Part shown: piece by piece, positions 1 to 8,014 of the stretch
Position numbering within the stretch: the stretch's first letter is position 1
Layout: each line of letters starts with the position of its first letter
Source of the DNA: Deltaproteobacteria bacterium
GTDB taxonomy: Bacteria > Myxococcota > Myxococcia > Myxococcales > 40CM-4-68-19
Direction of reading: 5' to 3'
Length of the DNA stretch: 64,000 bases
Assembly: GCA_005879805.1 (NCBI GenBank)
Contig: VBKL01000046.1
Coordinates: forward strand, 1-64,000
The notes under the pieces: generated by a model
Database searches by the model: none
Seen by the model: the letters and a program-made list of their open reading frames with translations, nothing else
Told to the model about the DNA's origin: nothing
Translations under genes and position numbers: made by a program

Positions 1-649
1 ACGCCTCCGGCGCCTCGCCGCGACGCTCGAGCCGAACGAGCAGATCGCCCCAGAGCAGCAGTCCGTCGCCGCCTTGCGCACGATACGGAAATGCCGCGGC
101 CTCGCGGCAGAGCGATTCCGCGCGCGCAGGCTCCCCCATCGCCGCCGCGACGCGTCCCTGGATGAAGAGCGCGTTTCGCTTGCTCGAGGGCCGGATCGCC
201 GCCGCGGCGCCGGCAAGCGCGCAGCGCCGCGCCCCGTCGTGCCGGCCGGCGCCAAGGCAGGCCACAGCGCCCGTGAAGAAATGCTCGGCGTGATAGTTGC
301 GCGGCAGGTCGTCCAGGTCGGCTCGCCGCCACCAGTGGAGCGCCTCGTCCGGCTTGCCGGTGTGGGCCGCGATCCAGGCGCGCTGCTGGGCGAGCCCGGC
401 GCGAGCGATGGGAAACGCTGCCGCCAGCGGATCGAGGTCCCGCAACCGATCCCAGGCATCGTCCCAGAGACCGAGGTTGTATTCGGCCTCGGCCAGGTTG
501 ATCTGCACGAGAAGCTCGCTGGCGGTATCGCGCGACCCGCGCACGTCGAACCGCTCCGGCAGCGCGAGAGCCTCCTGGTATCTGCCGGCGGCAATGAGCC
601 CGTCGACCGACCCATTCAACATCCACTGTGGCCCGGACGTTTGCGCCAT
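1..649 (-). CDS. TPR-like repeat protein, 3'-truncated by window edge
   Basis: Reading the minus strand from the ATG at 649 gives an uninterrupted 216-codon frame that runs off the window start. The N-terminus reads MAQTSGPQWMLNGSVDGLIA. The visible part is alpha-helical, with Ala/Leu-rich pairs of helices spaced about 34-40 residues apart (for example GRYQEALALPERF and LAEAEYNLGLWDDAWDRL), as expected of a tetratricopeptide-type solenoid. No enzymatic motif is visible. Such repeats often form the C-terminal part of AfsR/adenylate-cyclase-like proteins or mediate protein contacts. Here the protein begins at this ATG, so any partner domain would lie outside the window. The plus strand also carries a 722-codon open frame here, but its Arg/Pro/His-rich composition marks it as a shadow. 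Confidence 0.6.
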   Translation of the reverse strand, partial: MAQTSGPQWMLNGSVDGLIAAGRYQEALALPERFDVRGSRDTASELLVQINLAEAEYNLGLWDDAWDRLRDLDPLAAAFPIARAGLAQQRAWIAAHTGKPDEALHWWRRADLDDLPRNYHAEHFFTGAVACLGAGRHDGARRCALAGAAAAIRPSSKRNALFIQGRVAAAMGEPARAESLCREAAAFPYRAQGGDGLLLWGDLLVRLERRGEAPEA

Positions 650-673
650 GTCGCTATCTTCCCTGATCTCGTG

Positions 674-1168
674 TCACCGCGGGCGAGGTTTGCCGTCGTG
701 CGCACCCTGCGGACGCACCGGCGCATCGCTCCACCACCGGCTCCCGGGCATGTCGTTCCGCCGTCCGGGATTCTGCGGGTAGGTGATGCGGTTGTGGGAT
801 TTGTCCGCCTCGCCCCCCGACAGCAGCAGCGCGTCGCGATCACCATCGTTGATGAAGGTGTGGCAGATGCCGGTCCCGGAGGGAAAGGCCGCGAAATCGC
901 CCGGCTTCATCCGGTGGACCTCGCCGTCGATCCAGGCATCGATCTCGCCCTCGATCACGTAGACGAATTCCTCCTCGGACGACTCGGCATGCGGATACGA
1001 AGTGCGCGTCCCAGGCGGGACCCTGACGAGGACGATCCCGATCTGGAGCAGACCGGCCGCGCGGCCGATGTGGCGGGCGGGCGCCATCTCCTCGTCGCTG
1101 TCAGGATAGCGGTGGCGCTTCTCGGGAACGTCAGCGGAAGAGATGACGAAAGGGGGGCGCGTCGCCAT
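674..1168 (-). CDS. Cupin-domain protein
   Basis: A 164-residue protein with a single small beta-barrel cupin. Motif 1 appears around residues 60-80 (HAESSEEEFVYVIEGEIDAW) and motif 2 around residues 88-105 (KPGDFAAFPSGTGICHTFIN), together giving the usual His/Glu/His metal-ligand set. The tail after about residue 120 is polar and probably disordered. Single-domain cupins of this type bind a metal and either act on small molecules or serve as sugar/amide sensors; the substrate cannot be read from sequence. The gene follows livF by 24 bp on the same strand and may be the last gene of the ABC transporter operon. A role in the imported compound's metabolism is inference only. Confidence 0.8.
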   Translation of the reverse strand: MATRPPFVISSADVPEKRHRYPDSDEEMAPARHIGRAAGLLQIGIVLVRVPPGTRTSYPHAESSEEEFVYVIEGEIDAWIDGEVHRMKPGDFAAFPSGTGICHTFINDGDRDALLLSGGEADKSHNRITYPQNPGRRNDMPGSRWWSDAPVRPQGAHDGKPRPR

Positions 1169-1192
1169 CCACCGATGGTAACCCGGCGCTTC

Positions 1193-1927
1193 CTAGAAGT
1201 TCACGCCCAGCCAGGCTCTCACCTGCGCGTGCAGATCCCCTTCGAAGTCCTGGCGCCGTCCTCGCGCGGCGATCTCGCCGAGGCTCAGCACGTAGACGTA
1301 CTCGGACATCTTCACCACCCGGCGCACGTTGTGGTCGACGAGCAGGATGGTCATGCCCTCGGAAGCGAACAGCTCGATGAAGCGATACACCTCCGCCGCG
1401 ACGATAGGCGCGAGCCCGACACTCGGCTCGTCGACGAGACAGAGCCGCGGCCGGACCACCCACGCCTTCGCCAGCTCGACCATCTTCTGCTGGCCGCCGG
1501 AGAGATTGCCAGCGGGCGTGCGCAACCGTTCGGAGAGCGCCGGGAAGCGCACGAGCGCCTCCCGCAGGCGCGCCTCGCGCTCCCGGTCGCCGGACTTCAA
1601 CAGACGCTCGAGCGGCAGGCGAAGATTGTCGCCGACCGACATGTACGGGAAGAGGCTCGACTCCTGCGGGATGTACCAGATGCCGCGATCGATGAGCGTG
1701 TGGGGCGCGATCCCGGTGATGTCCTCGCCGTCGTATTCGATCCTGCCGGCGTGCGGTCGCACGAAGCCGCAGATGGCCTTCATCAAGGTCGACTTGCCCG
1801 CGCCGTTGAGGCCGATGAGACCGGTGATGCGACCCTTCTCGATCGCCAGCGATACGTTCCGCAGCACGTCGATGTCCGCGACGTAGCCCGCGGTGACGCC
1901 GGTGAGACTGAGCAGCTCAGAGCTCAC
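1193..1927 (-). CDS. livF: Branched-chain amino acid/amide ABC transporter ATPase LivF
   Basis: A 244-residue ABC ATPase of the LivF type, one of the two nucleotide-binding subunits of HAAT-family importers. Walker A is at residues 39-47 (GLNGAGKST), the signature LSGGQQ lies near residue 140 and Walker B (CLVDEPSVGLAP) near residue 160, followed by the H-loop LLVDHNV. The GTG start at 1927 overlaps the TGA of livG by four bases, the usual coupling in Liv operons. Length is normal for the family (about 235-245 aa). Unlike its livG neighbour this subunit is complete. The sequence alone does not tell whether the cargo is branched-chain amino acids, amides or urea; the amidase at the head of the operon favours amides. 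Confidence 0.92.
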   Translation of the reverse strand: MSSELLSLTGVTAGYVADIDVLRNVSLAIEKGRITGLIGLNGAGKSTLMKAICGFVRPHAGRIEYDGEDITGIAPHTLIDRGIWYIPQESSLFPYMSVGDNLRLPLERLLKSGDREREARLREALVRFPALSERLRTPAGNLSGGQQKMVELAKAWVVRPRLCLVDEPSVGLAPIVAAEVYRFIELFASEGMTILLVDHNVRRVVKMSEYVYVLSLGEIAARGRRQDFEGDLHAQVRAWLGVNF

Positions 1928-2492
1928 GCCTCGCCCTCGCCGCCGAGATACGCCTCGATCACCTTGGGATCGGAAAGCACGGCGCGGGTGGGGCCGTCGG
2001 CGATCACCGAGCCCGCGTTCATGCAGACCGCGCGAATGCAGAGCTCGGCGACCACCGGCATGTCGTGGCTCACCACGAGGAACGTGTGCCCCTCGGCGTG
2101 GCGCTTGCGGATGTATCCGGCCATCGTTTCCTTGAGGGTCGGATGCACCGCGGCGAACGGTTCGTCGAGGAGCGCGATGCGCGGAGGCACCATGAAACAG
2201 CAGCCGAACTCGAGCAGCTTCTGCTGCCCGCCCGAGAGATGACCCGCATCCAGCTCTGCAACTGGCGCGAGTCCGAGCTCCTCGAGGATCGATTTGGCGC
2301 GCGCCGCTGCGGCGGGCCGCGAGAGGCCGAGCGCCCGGCCCGTGGTGAGCAAATTGTCGAGCGCGCTCATCCGGCGGAATACTTTGGTGAGCTGGAACAT
2401 GCGCATCAGCCCCGCGCGGGCGATGCGCGTCGGCGACAGGCCCTGGATTTCGTGTCCGTCGAGAAGGACCCGGCCGCCGTCGGGCGATTCGT
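1924..2492 (-). CDS. livG: LivG ABC ATPase, N-terminally truncated (Walker A missing)
   Basis: The C-terminal three quarters of a LivG ATPase: about 29 codons (from HESPDGGRVLLDGHEI) precede the internal Met at 2406, then the signature LSGGQQKL and Walker B IALLDEPFAAVHP, and a C-terminus ending YLGGEGEA. The first ~60 residues of a normal LivG, including the Walker A P-loop, are absent. Directly upstream the sequence becomes LivM in another frame, so livM and livG are joined at about 2492. There is no start codon or ribosome binding site for the full frame; the first in-frame ATG (2406) would give a 160-aa protein unable to bind ATP normally. Either a real deletion inactivated the transporter or about 250 bp is missing from the assembly. 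Confidence 0.8.
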
Positions 2493-3346
2493 GGGGCGAA
2501 GACGATGAGCTGGACGCCCCCGACCTCGCGCAACAGCTCCGAGAGGACGTAGACGAGAAACGCGCCGACGAGCGGACCGAGCAGCGTCCCTATTCCGCCG
2601 ATGACCACCATGCAGATGACGAGGCCCGTCTGCGTGAGCAGGCCGAGCTCGGGGCTGATGAGCTGGCTGAAGTGCGCATAGAGCCCGCCGGCCAGCCCGG
2701 CGATGGCGCTGCTCAGCGTAAAGGAGACCGTCTTCCAGTACACGACGTCGACGCCGCGGCTCGCCGCCGCCACCTCGTCGTCGCGGATCGCTTGCAGGTA
2801 CAAACCCATCGGCGAGCGCAAGAGCAGCATGAGGCCGACGACCACCGCCGCGAGCGCGCCGAGGACGACGTAGTACCAGGTGACCCGGCTCTCGAAGATC
2901 CCGGGGACGCCGAGGCCGAGATCGCCGCGCGTGAAATTGTACGAGTTGGCGATCACGAGCCGTGCAATCTCGGCAAACGAGAGCGTGGTGAGCGCGAGGT
3001 AGGCGCCGCTCAAGCGCATCACCACCAGCGCGAGGATCACGCCGATGATCGCCGATGTAGCGACCGCAGCGATCATCCCGATCCACGGGGGCGTCTTTGC
3101 GTACTCGCACAAGAGGCCGGTCGCATACGCCCCGAGCATCGCGAAGGTCGCCGGCGCGAGCGAGAACTGCCCCGTGTAACCGGCGAGCAGGTTCCATCCC
3201 GACGAGATGAGCGCGAAATACATCGAGAGGATGAGGATGCCCAGCCAGTAGGGGTCGGTGACGACGAGCGGGAGCGGGGCAACGAGCGCGAGGAAGGCGA
3301 GGGGCAGCCATGGCGTCAGCGCCCGGAGGGCGCCCGGGCGTCGCAT
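2492..3346 (-). CDS. livM: ABC transporter permease LivM, C-terminally truncated
   Basis: The polytopic permease LivM begins at the ATG at 3346, which overlaps the livH stop (TGATG). About 285 codons are recognisable. They contain the hydrophobic N-terminus (LPLAFLALVAPLPLVV), the permease core SGWNLLAGYTGQFSLAPATF and AYLALTTLSFAEIARL, and the coupling-loop region AIRDDEVAAASRGVD. The frame reads GGVQLIVFAP at about 2492 and then continues open through out-of-frame livG sequence into livF, without a LivM stop. Normal LivM proteins carry roughly 20-30 further residues. The missing end matches the missing start of livG and marks the first of four sequence junctions in this window. Confidence 0.88.
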
Positions 3347-4236
3347 CAGACGACGCGTCCCTGCTCGCCGAAGAAGCCTTGCGGCCGGACGAGCAGCACC
3401 AGGACGAGGATGACGAGGCCGAAGGTGTCGTGGTAGCCGTACGAGATGTAGACGGCCCCGAAGCTCTCGAGAACGCCGAGCACGAGGCTGGCGAGGATGC
3501 TGCCGGTCATCGAGCCCATCCCGCCCAGCACCACGATCACGTACGATTTCACGGCCGGAAAAGCCCCCACGTCCGGCGACGCGTTGATGATCGGCGCGAG
3601 GAGCGCGCCGGCAAGCGCGGCGAGAGCGCCGGCTGCGCCGAACACGGTCATGCTCACCCGCGCGGGATCGATTCCGGCAAGCGACGCGCCAAGCCGGTTC
3701 TGCGCCACCGCCTGGATGCGCCTCCCCCATGCCGTCGAGCGCACTGCGAACGCGAGCGCGACGATGACCGCGACGCCGATGACGGTCGCGAGCGCCTTCT
3801 GCCCCGAGAGCATGATCGGTCCGGCGCGGAACCGGGAGACGTCGACCAGCGCCGGCCCGAGCACCGGATACGGTCCGACGACCTTGTCGACCAGGTTCAC
3901 GAGAAGGATCGAGAACGCGAACGTCACCACCACCGCGTACTCGTCCTTCAAGAAGCCCCAGCTCGAGTACCCGGAATAGAGCGGCCGCATGAGCAGCCGC
4001 TCCGTGACCAAGCCGACGACGCCGCCCACCACAGGCGCGAGCGGGAGCGCGAGCCACGGCGAGATGCCGAGCGCCGCCGCCCCGAGCGTGTAGGCGTACG
4101 ACCCGAGCATGTAGAACTCGCCGTGGGCGAAGTTCACGACCTTGAGGATGCCGAAGATGAGCGTGAGCCCGACGGCCATGAGCGCGTAGAGCACGCCCAC
4201 GATGAGGCCGTTGACGAAGAGGTCGACGTTCAGCAC
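3346..4236 (-). CDS. livH: ABC transporter permease LivH
   Basis: A 296-residue inner-membrane permease of the HAAT/branched-chain amino acid family. The N-terminal stretch FVNGLIVGVLYALMAVGLTL, the conserved NFAHGEFYMLGSY and the C-terminal VVLGGMGSMTGSILASLVLG plus LLVRPQGFFG are characteristic of LivH. Eight or more hydrophobic segments are visible. It is complete, starts 22 bp after livK and overlaps livM by one base. It would pair with LivM to form the transmembrane pore and take cargo from the lipoprotein-like binding protein LivK. Confidence 0.95.
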   Translation of the reverse strand: MLNVDLFVNGLIVGVLYALMAVGLTLIFGILKVVNFAHGEFYMLGSYAYTLGAAALGISPWLALPLAPVVGGVVGLVTERLLMRPLYSGYSSWGFLKDEYAVVVTFAFSILLVNLVDKVVGPYPVLGPALVDVSRFRAGPIMLSGQKALATVIGVAVIVALAFAVRSTAWGRRIQAVAQNRLGASLAGIDPARVSMTVFGAAGALAALAGALLAPIINASPDVGAFPAVKSYVIVVLGGMGSMTGSILASLVLGVLESFGAVYISYGYHDTFGLVILVLVLLVRPQGFFGEQGRVV

Positions 4237-4258
4237 GGAGAGGCGTCGTCGCCGATCG

Positions 4259-5410
4259 TCACTTCGCCTTCTTCAGCTTGTCCACCGAGAGAGGAAGGTT
4301 GGGCCCCTGCACGAGCGTCGTCTTGCTGACGGGTTCGCCGACTTCGGTGAACTGGTAGGTGACGTAGGGGATGTCGACCCACTGGTGATAGCTGACGCCG
4401 GGCTCCTCGGAGAACTTGAACGAGCCGCGCACGCCGGAGAACTGCATCGACTCGAGCGCTTTTATGATCGCATCGGGCTTGGTGCTCTTCGCGTTCTTGA
4501 TCGCTTCGACGACCAGGAGGAGTGAGTCGGCAGCCTGGTAGATGAGGCGGTTCGGCTCGTGCTTGGTCTTCTCCTGATACGTCTTGCCCACTTCCTGGCC
4601 GAGCTTCGGGACCCCCATGTTCGGATGGTAGAGGCCGAACTCGATCAGGTTCTTTCCCGCCTCCTTCACGTTCTGCCAGAAGTCCGGGTAATCGCCGAGG
4701 CCGGCGCCGTCGTAGAGCCAGGTCTTGTCGGAGGGCGCGACGCCCTGCTCGTAGAGCTGGTTCATGACGATGTACGCCGCGGGCGGCAGCATCATCATGA
4801 GAACCGCGTCGGGCGGGTTCGATCGCAACGGGACGATCGCGGGCGTGAAATCCTTGCTCGTCCGGTCGAGCGTCTCGAAATGGTACTCGACGTTGGGAGA
4901 CTTCTTCTTCAGCGCTTCCGCCACCGCCTTCGCCTGGCCGATGCCGTAGTCGGTGTTCTCGCAGAAAGCGACGACGCGCTTCACGCCGAGGCCGGAGAGG
5001 GTCTCCGCCATGGCGAAAGCGACGCGCGAGTTGTAGTTGGCGGGATTGAAGACCTGCTTGTAGCCCTTCTTGCGGATGTCGTCCGACCAGCAGTTGGTGT
5101 TGACGTAGGGAATGTCGTAGCGCTTCGCGACCTCGATCTCCGCGAGGCAATTCGAGCTCTGGTGCGGCCCTACGATGGCGACCACCTTGTCGCGCGTGAT
5201 GAGCTTCTCGACCGCGGCGCGGCCCTTCTCCGGGATGCCCTGATCGTCCTCGTAGATCAGGGTGATTTGCTGACCGTTCACCCCGCCCTGCTTGTTGACC
5301 ATGTCCTTCACGATCTCGAGGCCGTCCTTCACCTGGACGCCCTGGACGACCGAGCCCGGAGGCGACTGGGCGAGGGGGACGCCGATCTTGATCGGGTCCG
5401 CGGGTGCGCT
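4259..5410 (-). CDS. livK: LivK-type periplasmic substrate-binding protein, lacking start and signal peptide
   Basis: About 383 codons encode a mature periplasmic binding protein of the Leu/Ile/Val-amide family (Peripla_BP_6 fold): SAPADPIKIGVPLAQSPPGS at the N-terminus, then KDGLEIVKDMVNKQGGVNG, VAIVGPHQSSNCLAEIEVA and a C-terminal half with the second lobe. The frame has no start codon or signal peptide: upstream of about 5410 the sequence is the 3' part of the amidase in another frame. The first in-frame initiation codon, GTG at 5332, would remove the first beta strand and is unlikely to be real. The binding pocket motif (VGPHQSS) suits ligands carrying a carboxylate and an amino or amide group. 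This is the second sequence junction of the window. Confidence 0.85.
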   Translation of the reverse strand, partial: SAPADPIKIGVPLAQSPPGSVVQGVQVKDGLEIVKDMVNKQGGVNGQQITLIYEDDQGIPEKGRAAVEKLITRDKVVAIVGPHQSSNCLAEIEVAKRYDIPYVNTNCWSDDIRKKGYKQVFNPANYNSRVAFAMAETLSGLGVKRVVAFCENTDYGIGQAKAVAEALKKKSPNVEYHFETLDRTSKDFTPAIVPLRSNPPDAVLMMMLPPAAYIVMNQLYEQGVAPSDKTWLYDGAGLGDYPDFWQNVKEAGKNLIEFGLYHPNMGVPKLGQEVGKTYQEKTKHEPNRLIYQAADSLLLVVEAIKNAKSTKPDAIIKALESMQFSGVRGSFKFSEEPGVSYHQWVDIPYVTYQFTEVGEPVSKTTLVQGPNLPLSVDKLKKAK

Positions 5411-6755
5411 CGTCGAACGGCTTCCCGTAGATCATGAGCCCGATGGGGAAGCCGCTGCCCGTAAAGCCGCAGGGAACCGAAAGGCCGCACAGATTGAGGA
5501 TGTTGCCGATGGCGGTGTTGCGCAGGTACTGGACGTTCCGGCGGTTGTACTCCGCCACGTCGGTCGAAAGCGGCGCCGTGGGAAGCGGCGAGATCATCGT
5601 CGTCGGGACGAGCAGCGCGTCCACTTCGGCGAGGAGCCTCCGCGCATCGCGGCGCAGGGCGGCCCACTGTCGCGTCATCTCGAAGTAGTCCGGACCGGTG
5701 ACCGACCCGCCATTGCGCATGCGGTCGCGGACCACGGGGTCGAGGTCGTCGTACTTGCTTTCGAGGAAGGCGCGGTTCACGGCGTAGGCCTCGGACGCGA
5801 TCACGCCGCCGCGCGGGTTGAGCTTGTGCGCCGCATTTGCGGCGGGGAACGAGATGCTTCCGACGTGAGCGCCGAGACCCTCGAGAACCCGTCCTGCCTC
5901 GTGCACGGCCCGAGCGATCTCGAGGTCGACGCCCTCGAAGAACGGTGCTTCGACGAACGCGAGTCGCAGCCCCTTCACGGCCACGCCAAGCCCGCCTCGT
6001 CCATCCTCTGGCGGCACGCCCATGGTGGTGTCGTCGGCCTCGTCCGGACCCGCGATCTCCTGGTACACCAGCGCCGCGTCTTCGACGGAGCGCGCGAGCA
6101 CTCCGACGGTGTCGAGGCTGTAGGAGAGCGGATAGACCCCCGCGCGACTCACCCGGCCGACCGTCGTCTTCAGGCCGACGATGCCGCAGAGCGCGGCCGG
6201 GATGCGCACCGACCCGCCGGTATCCGTCCCGAGCCCGACCGGCGCTAGCCCCGCGGCGACGGCGACGGCGGTTCCGCTGCTCGAACCCCCGGGAACGTGC
6301 GGGACCGGGTGCCACGGATTGTGGGGAGTGCCGTGGTCGTTGTTGATCCCGACGCCGCCGTAGGCGAACTGCACGGTGTTGTTCTTGCCGAGCAGCACCA
6401 TGCCGGCCTGGTCGAGCCGGCGGACCGCAAAGGCGTCTTGCTCCGCGATCGCTTGGGCGAGCAGCCGCGTTCCCGCTGTGGTCGGAAAGCCTTTTACGTC
6501 GAAGAGATCCTTCGCCGCCCAGGGTAGCCCGTGGAGCACGCCGCGGTCGATGCCGGCCTGCAAGGCGATCTGCGCGGCGCGAGCCTGTGCGAGGGCTCGC
6601 TCCCGGAGCACCAGGCGGAAGGCACCGAGCTTCGGATCGAGCGACGCGATCCGATCGAGGAACAACTCCGCGAGCACGATCGGCGTCAACTCGCCCGAGC
6701 GCAGAAGGCGGGCGAGCGAGGCGAGGGGCTGGAAGCAGGTGGGCGCGGGGGGCAC
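5409..6755 (-). CDS. Amidase (amidase signature family), C-terminally truncated
   Basis: About 449 residues of an amidase-signature hydrolase. The Ser-cisSer-Lys triad elements are visible: Lys in the GLPWAAKDLFDVKG segment near residue 80, then the signature VPGGSSSGTAVAVAAGLAPV and GTDTGGSVRIPAALCGIVG, which holds the nucleophilic serine. The family hydrolyses amides, often aryl or aliphatic ones, in the cytoplasm. I chose the GTG at 6755 because the protein similarity starts there and the preceding gene stops at 6767. The C-terminus stops making sense after IYGKPFDE, about 25 residues short of normal, where the sequence jumps into livK. Its position at the head of a Liv-type operon suggests import and hydrolysis of an amide. 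Confidence 0.85.
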
Positions 6756-6766
6756 GCGCCGGCAGT

Positions 6767-7093
6767 CTACTTCACCTGCGAGAGCGAGGGCGTCCGCGAA
6801 CTCTCCTGTGTGAGCTGCGGCGCATCGGGAGGCTGCATCAGCTCGTGCCGGCGGGAAATGGTCTGCACGATCGAGGTCAGGGCTCCCTCCAGCGCGGACA
6901 GCCGCGTCTCCATCGCCTGCAGCCGGGCCTGCGAATCGCGGCCGTGCAGCTCTGCCTCCAGCTCCAGCTCGCGGGTCCTCAGCTTGAAGTGCTTGGTGAG
7001 GAACATGAGGGTGACGGGAATGGCCCCCAAGGCGAGCAGCCCGAGAAACGGTCCGAGGACTTCCGAAATCGCCTTCGCAATGGATGGGTCCAT
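6767..7093 (-). CDS. Small membrane protein with coiled coil
   Basis: 108 residues, function unknown. The N-terminal third has one clear transmembrane segment (VLGPFLGLLALGAIPVTLMF), followed by a charged Arg/Glu/Leu heptad stretch (about residues 38-75) likely to be a coiled coil. The tail is Pro/Gln/Ser rich. Architecture is reminiscent of phage-shock PspB-like or DUF-type bitopic membrane proteins, but no diagnostic motif supports a specific family. It sits between a secreted protein and the amidase, on the same strand, 12 bp before the amidase start, so it could be co-transcribed with the transporter operon. Confidence 0.6.
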   Translation of the reverse strand: MDPSIAKAISEVLGPFLGLLALGAIPVTLMFLTKHFKLRTRELELEAELHGRDSQARLQAMETRLSALEGALTSIVQTISRRHELMQPPDAPQLTQESSRTPSLSQVK

Positions 7094-7102
7094 GATGGGA
7101 TT

Positions 7103-7747
7103 CTACCCCGGCCCCCGATTCGCTGGGCTGACCTTCAGGTTGGCGAAGTACGCATCGGTAGTGCAGTGGCCCCACAATGCCACCGAGCCCCGCGACTTGC
7201 CGCGCTTCAGATCGTTGACGATGAGCGTCGGCTGCCTGGCGCCGTTCACGTAGAGCTTCGCTTTCTCGCCGGCCACGACGATCTTGAGGTGGGTCCACTT
7301 GCCCGGCTCGAGATCGGCATACGACTCGTAGACCCAGGGGTGCTCCTCGCGCAGCTTCTTCCAACCAAAGCCGGGCGCCGAGACGTACTGCGTCGAATGG
7401 TTGCGCATGGCCTGGTCCTGGACGCGGCCGTTCACCGGGCGGATGTAGAGCAGCTCGAAGTTCTCGCCGTCCTTCACCCGGAAGGCGACCCCGACGAAGC
7501 CCTTGGAGCTGGGGCCGGTTCCCGGGCGGGGCGCGCCGGAGACGTCAACCTCGAGCGTGCCGTCCTCGAAATCCGTTCCGGGCACGATGGCCATCATGTC
7601 CTCGTCCGACTCTTCTTTGCCGTTGGCGATGATGAGCTTCACGGCGTCGCGGCCTTGATGCGTGGCCTTCTCGACGGTCCCGTTCAAGACCTGCAGCCTG
7701 GCAGGCGAGCCGAGCAGGCTCGCCGCGACGAGAATCAATGCCAGCAT
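7103..7747 (-). CDS. Secreted concanavalin/LamG-like domain protein
   Basis: 214 residues with a cleavable N-terminal signal peptide (MLALILVAASLLGSPA). The rest is beta-rich, with the pattern of a LamG/DUF1080-type jelly roll: DFEDGTLEVDVSG, FVGVAFRVKDGENFELLYIRP, GKWTHLKIVVAGEKAKLYVNG, and a final GSVALWGHCTTDAYFANLKV. Such domains bind or cut sugars (3-keto-glycoside hydrolase relatives) or serve as adhesion modules. I cannot see a catalytic pair, so enzymatic activity is not claimed. It would act outside the cytoplasm. The stop lies nine bases before the next start. Confidence 0.75.
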   Translation of the reverse strand: MLALILVAASLLGSPARLQVLNGTVEKATHQGRDAVKLIIANGKEESDEDMMAIVPGTDFEDGTLEVDVSGAPRPGTGPSSKGFVGVAFRVKDGENFELLYIRPVNGRVQDQAMRNHSTQYVSAPGFGWKKLREEHPWVYESYADLEPGKWTHLKIVVAGEKAKLYVNGARQPTLIVNDLKRGKSRGSVALWGHCTTDAYFANLKVSPANRGPG

Positions 7748-7811
7748 TCGTCCTCCCTTGGTTCCCCCGATCGAGAACCTACGGAAGACGGCCGGGAATG
7801 TTTCGCCCCGC

Positions 7812-8006
7812 TCAGGGCGCCTTCGGCGCGAAGTGCTCCGTGTACCCGGGATTGCGGTGGTTCTGATCGGGATTGTGCGCGTCCCAGCATTCCCCCGAGC
7901 AGAAGTAGAGCTGGAAACGTTTGCGGTTGCAGGTCGAGACGACGCACTTGAGATATTGCGCGCCGTAGTCGATCGCCTTCTTGCAGATGCTGCATTTCTG
8001 CCACAT
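7812..8006 (-). CDS. Small zinc-ribbon-like protein
   Basis: A 64-residue protein from the ATG at 8006, only eight bases after panE. It holds three cysteine pairs: C-S-I-C near residue 5, C-V-V-S-T-C near residue 21 and C-S-G-E-C near residue 34, plus several histidines in the tail (AHNPDQNHRNPGYTEHF). This spacing suggests one or two structural zinc sites. The remainder is basic and aromatic. No catalytic motif is visible. Similar short Cys-rich proteins occur as conserved hypotheticals in high-GC proteobacteria and myxobacteria (from memory, not searched). The tight spacing suggests co-transcription with panE. Confidence 0.6.
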   Translation of the reverse strand: MWQKCSICKKAIDYGAQYLKCVVSTCNRKRFQLYFCSGECWDAHNPDQNHRNPGYTEHFAPKAP

Positions 8007-8014
8007 GCCCCGAA

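Noticed and set aside
74..2242. 722-codon plus-strand open frame
   Set aside because: Antisense to the TPR, cupin, livF and livG genes; Arg/His/Pro-rich composition typical of shadow frames in high-GC DNA.
1193..3346. One continuous minus-strand frame linking LivM to LivF, apparently a giant fusion
   Set aside because: The middle part is livG read in the wrong frame (Arg/Pro/His-rich); the continuity results from the missing DNA at about 2492 and absence of a LivM stop.
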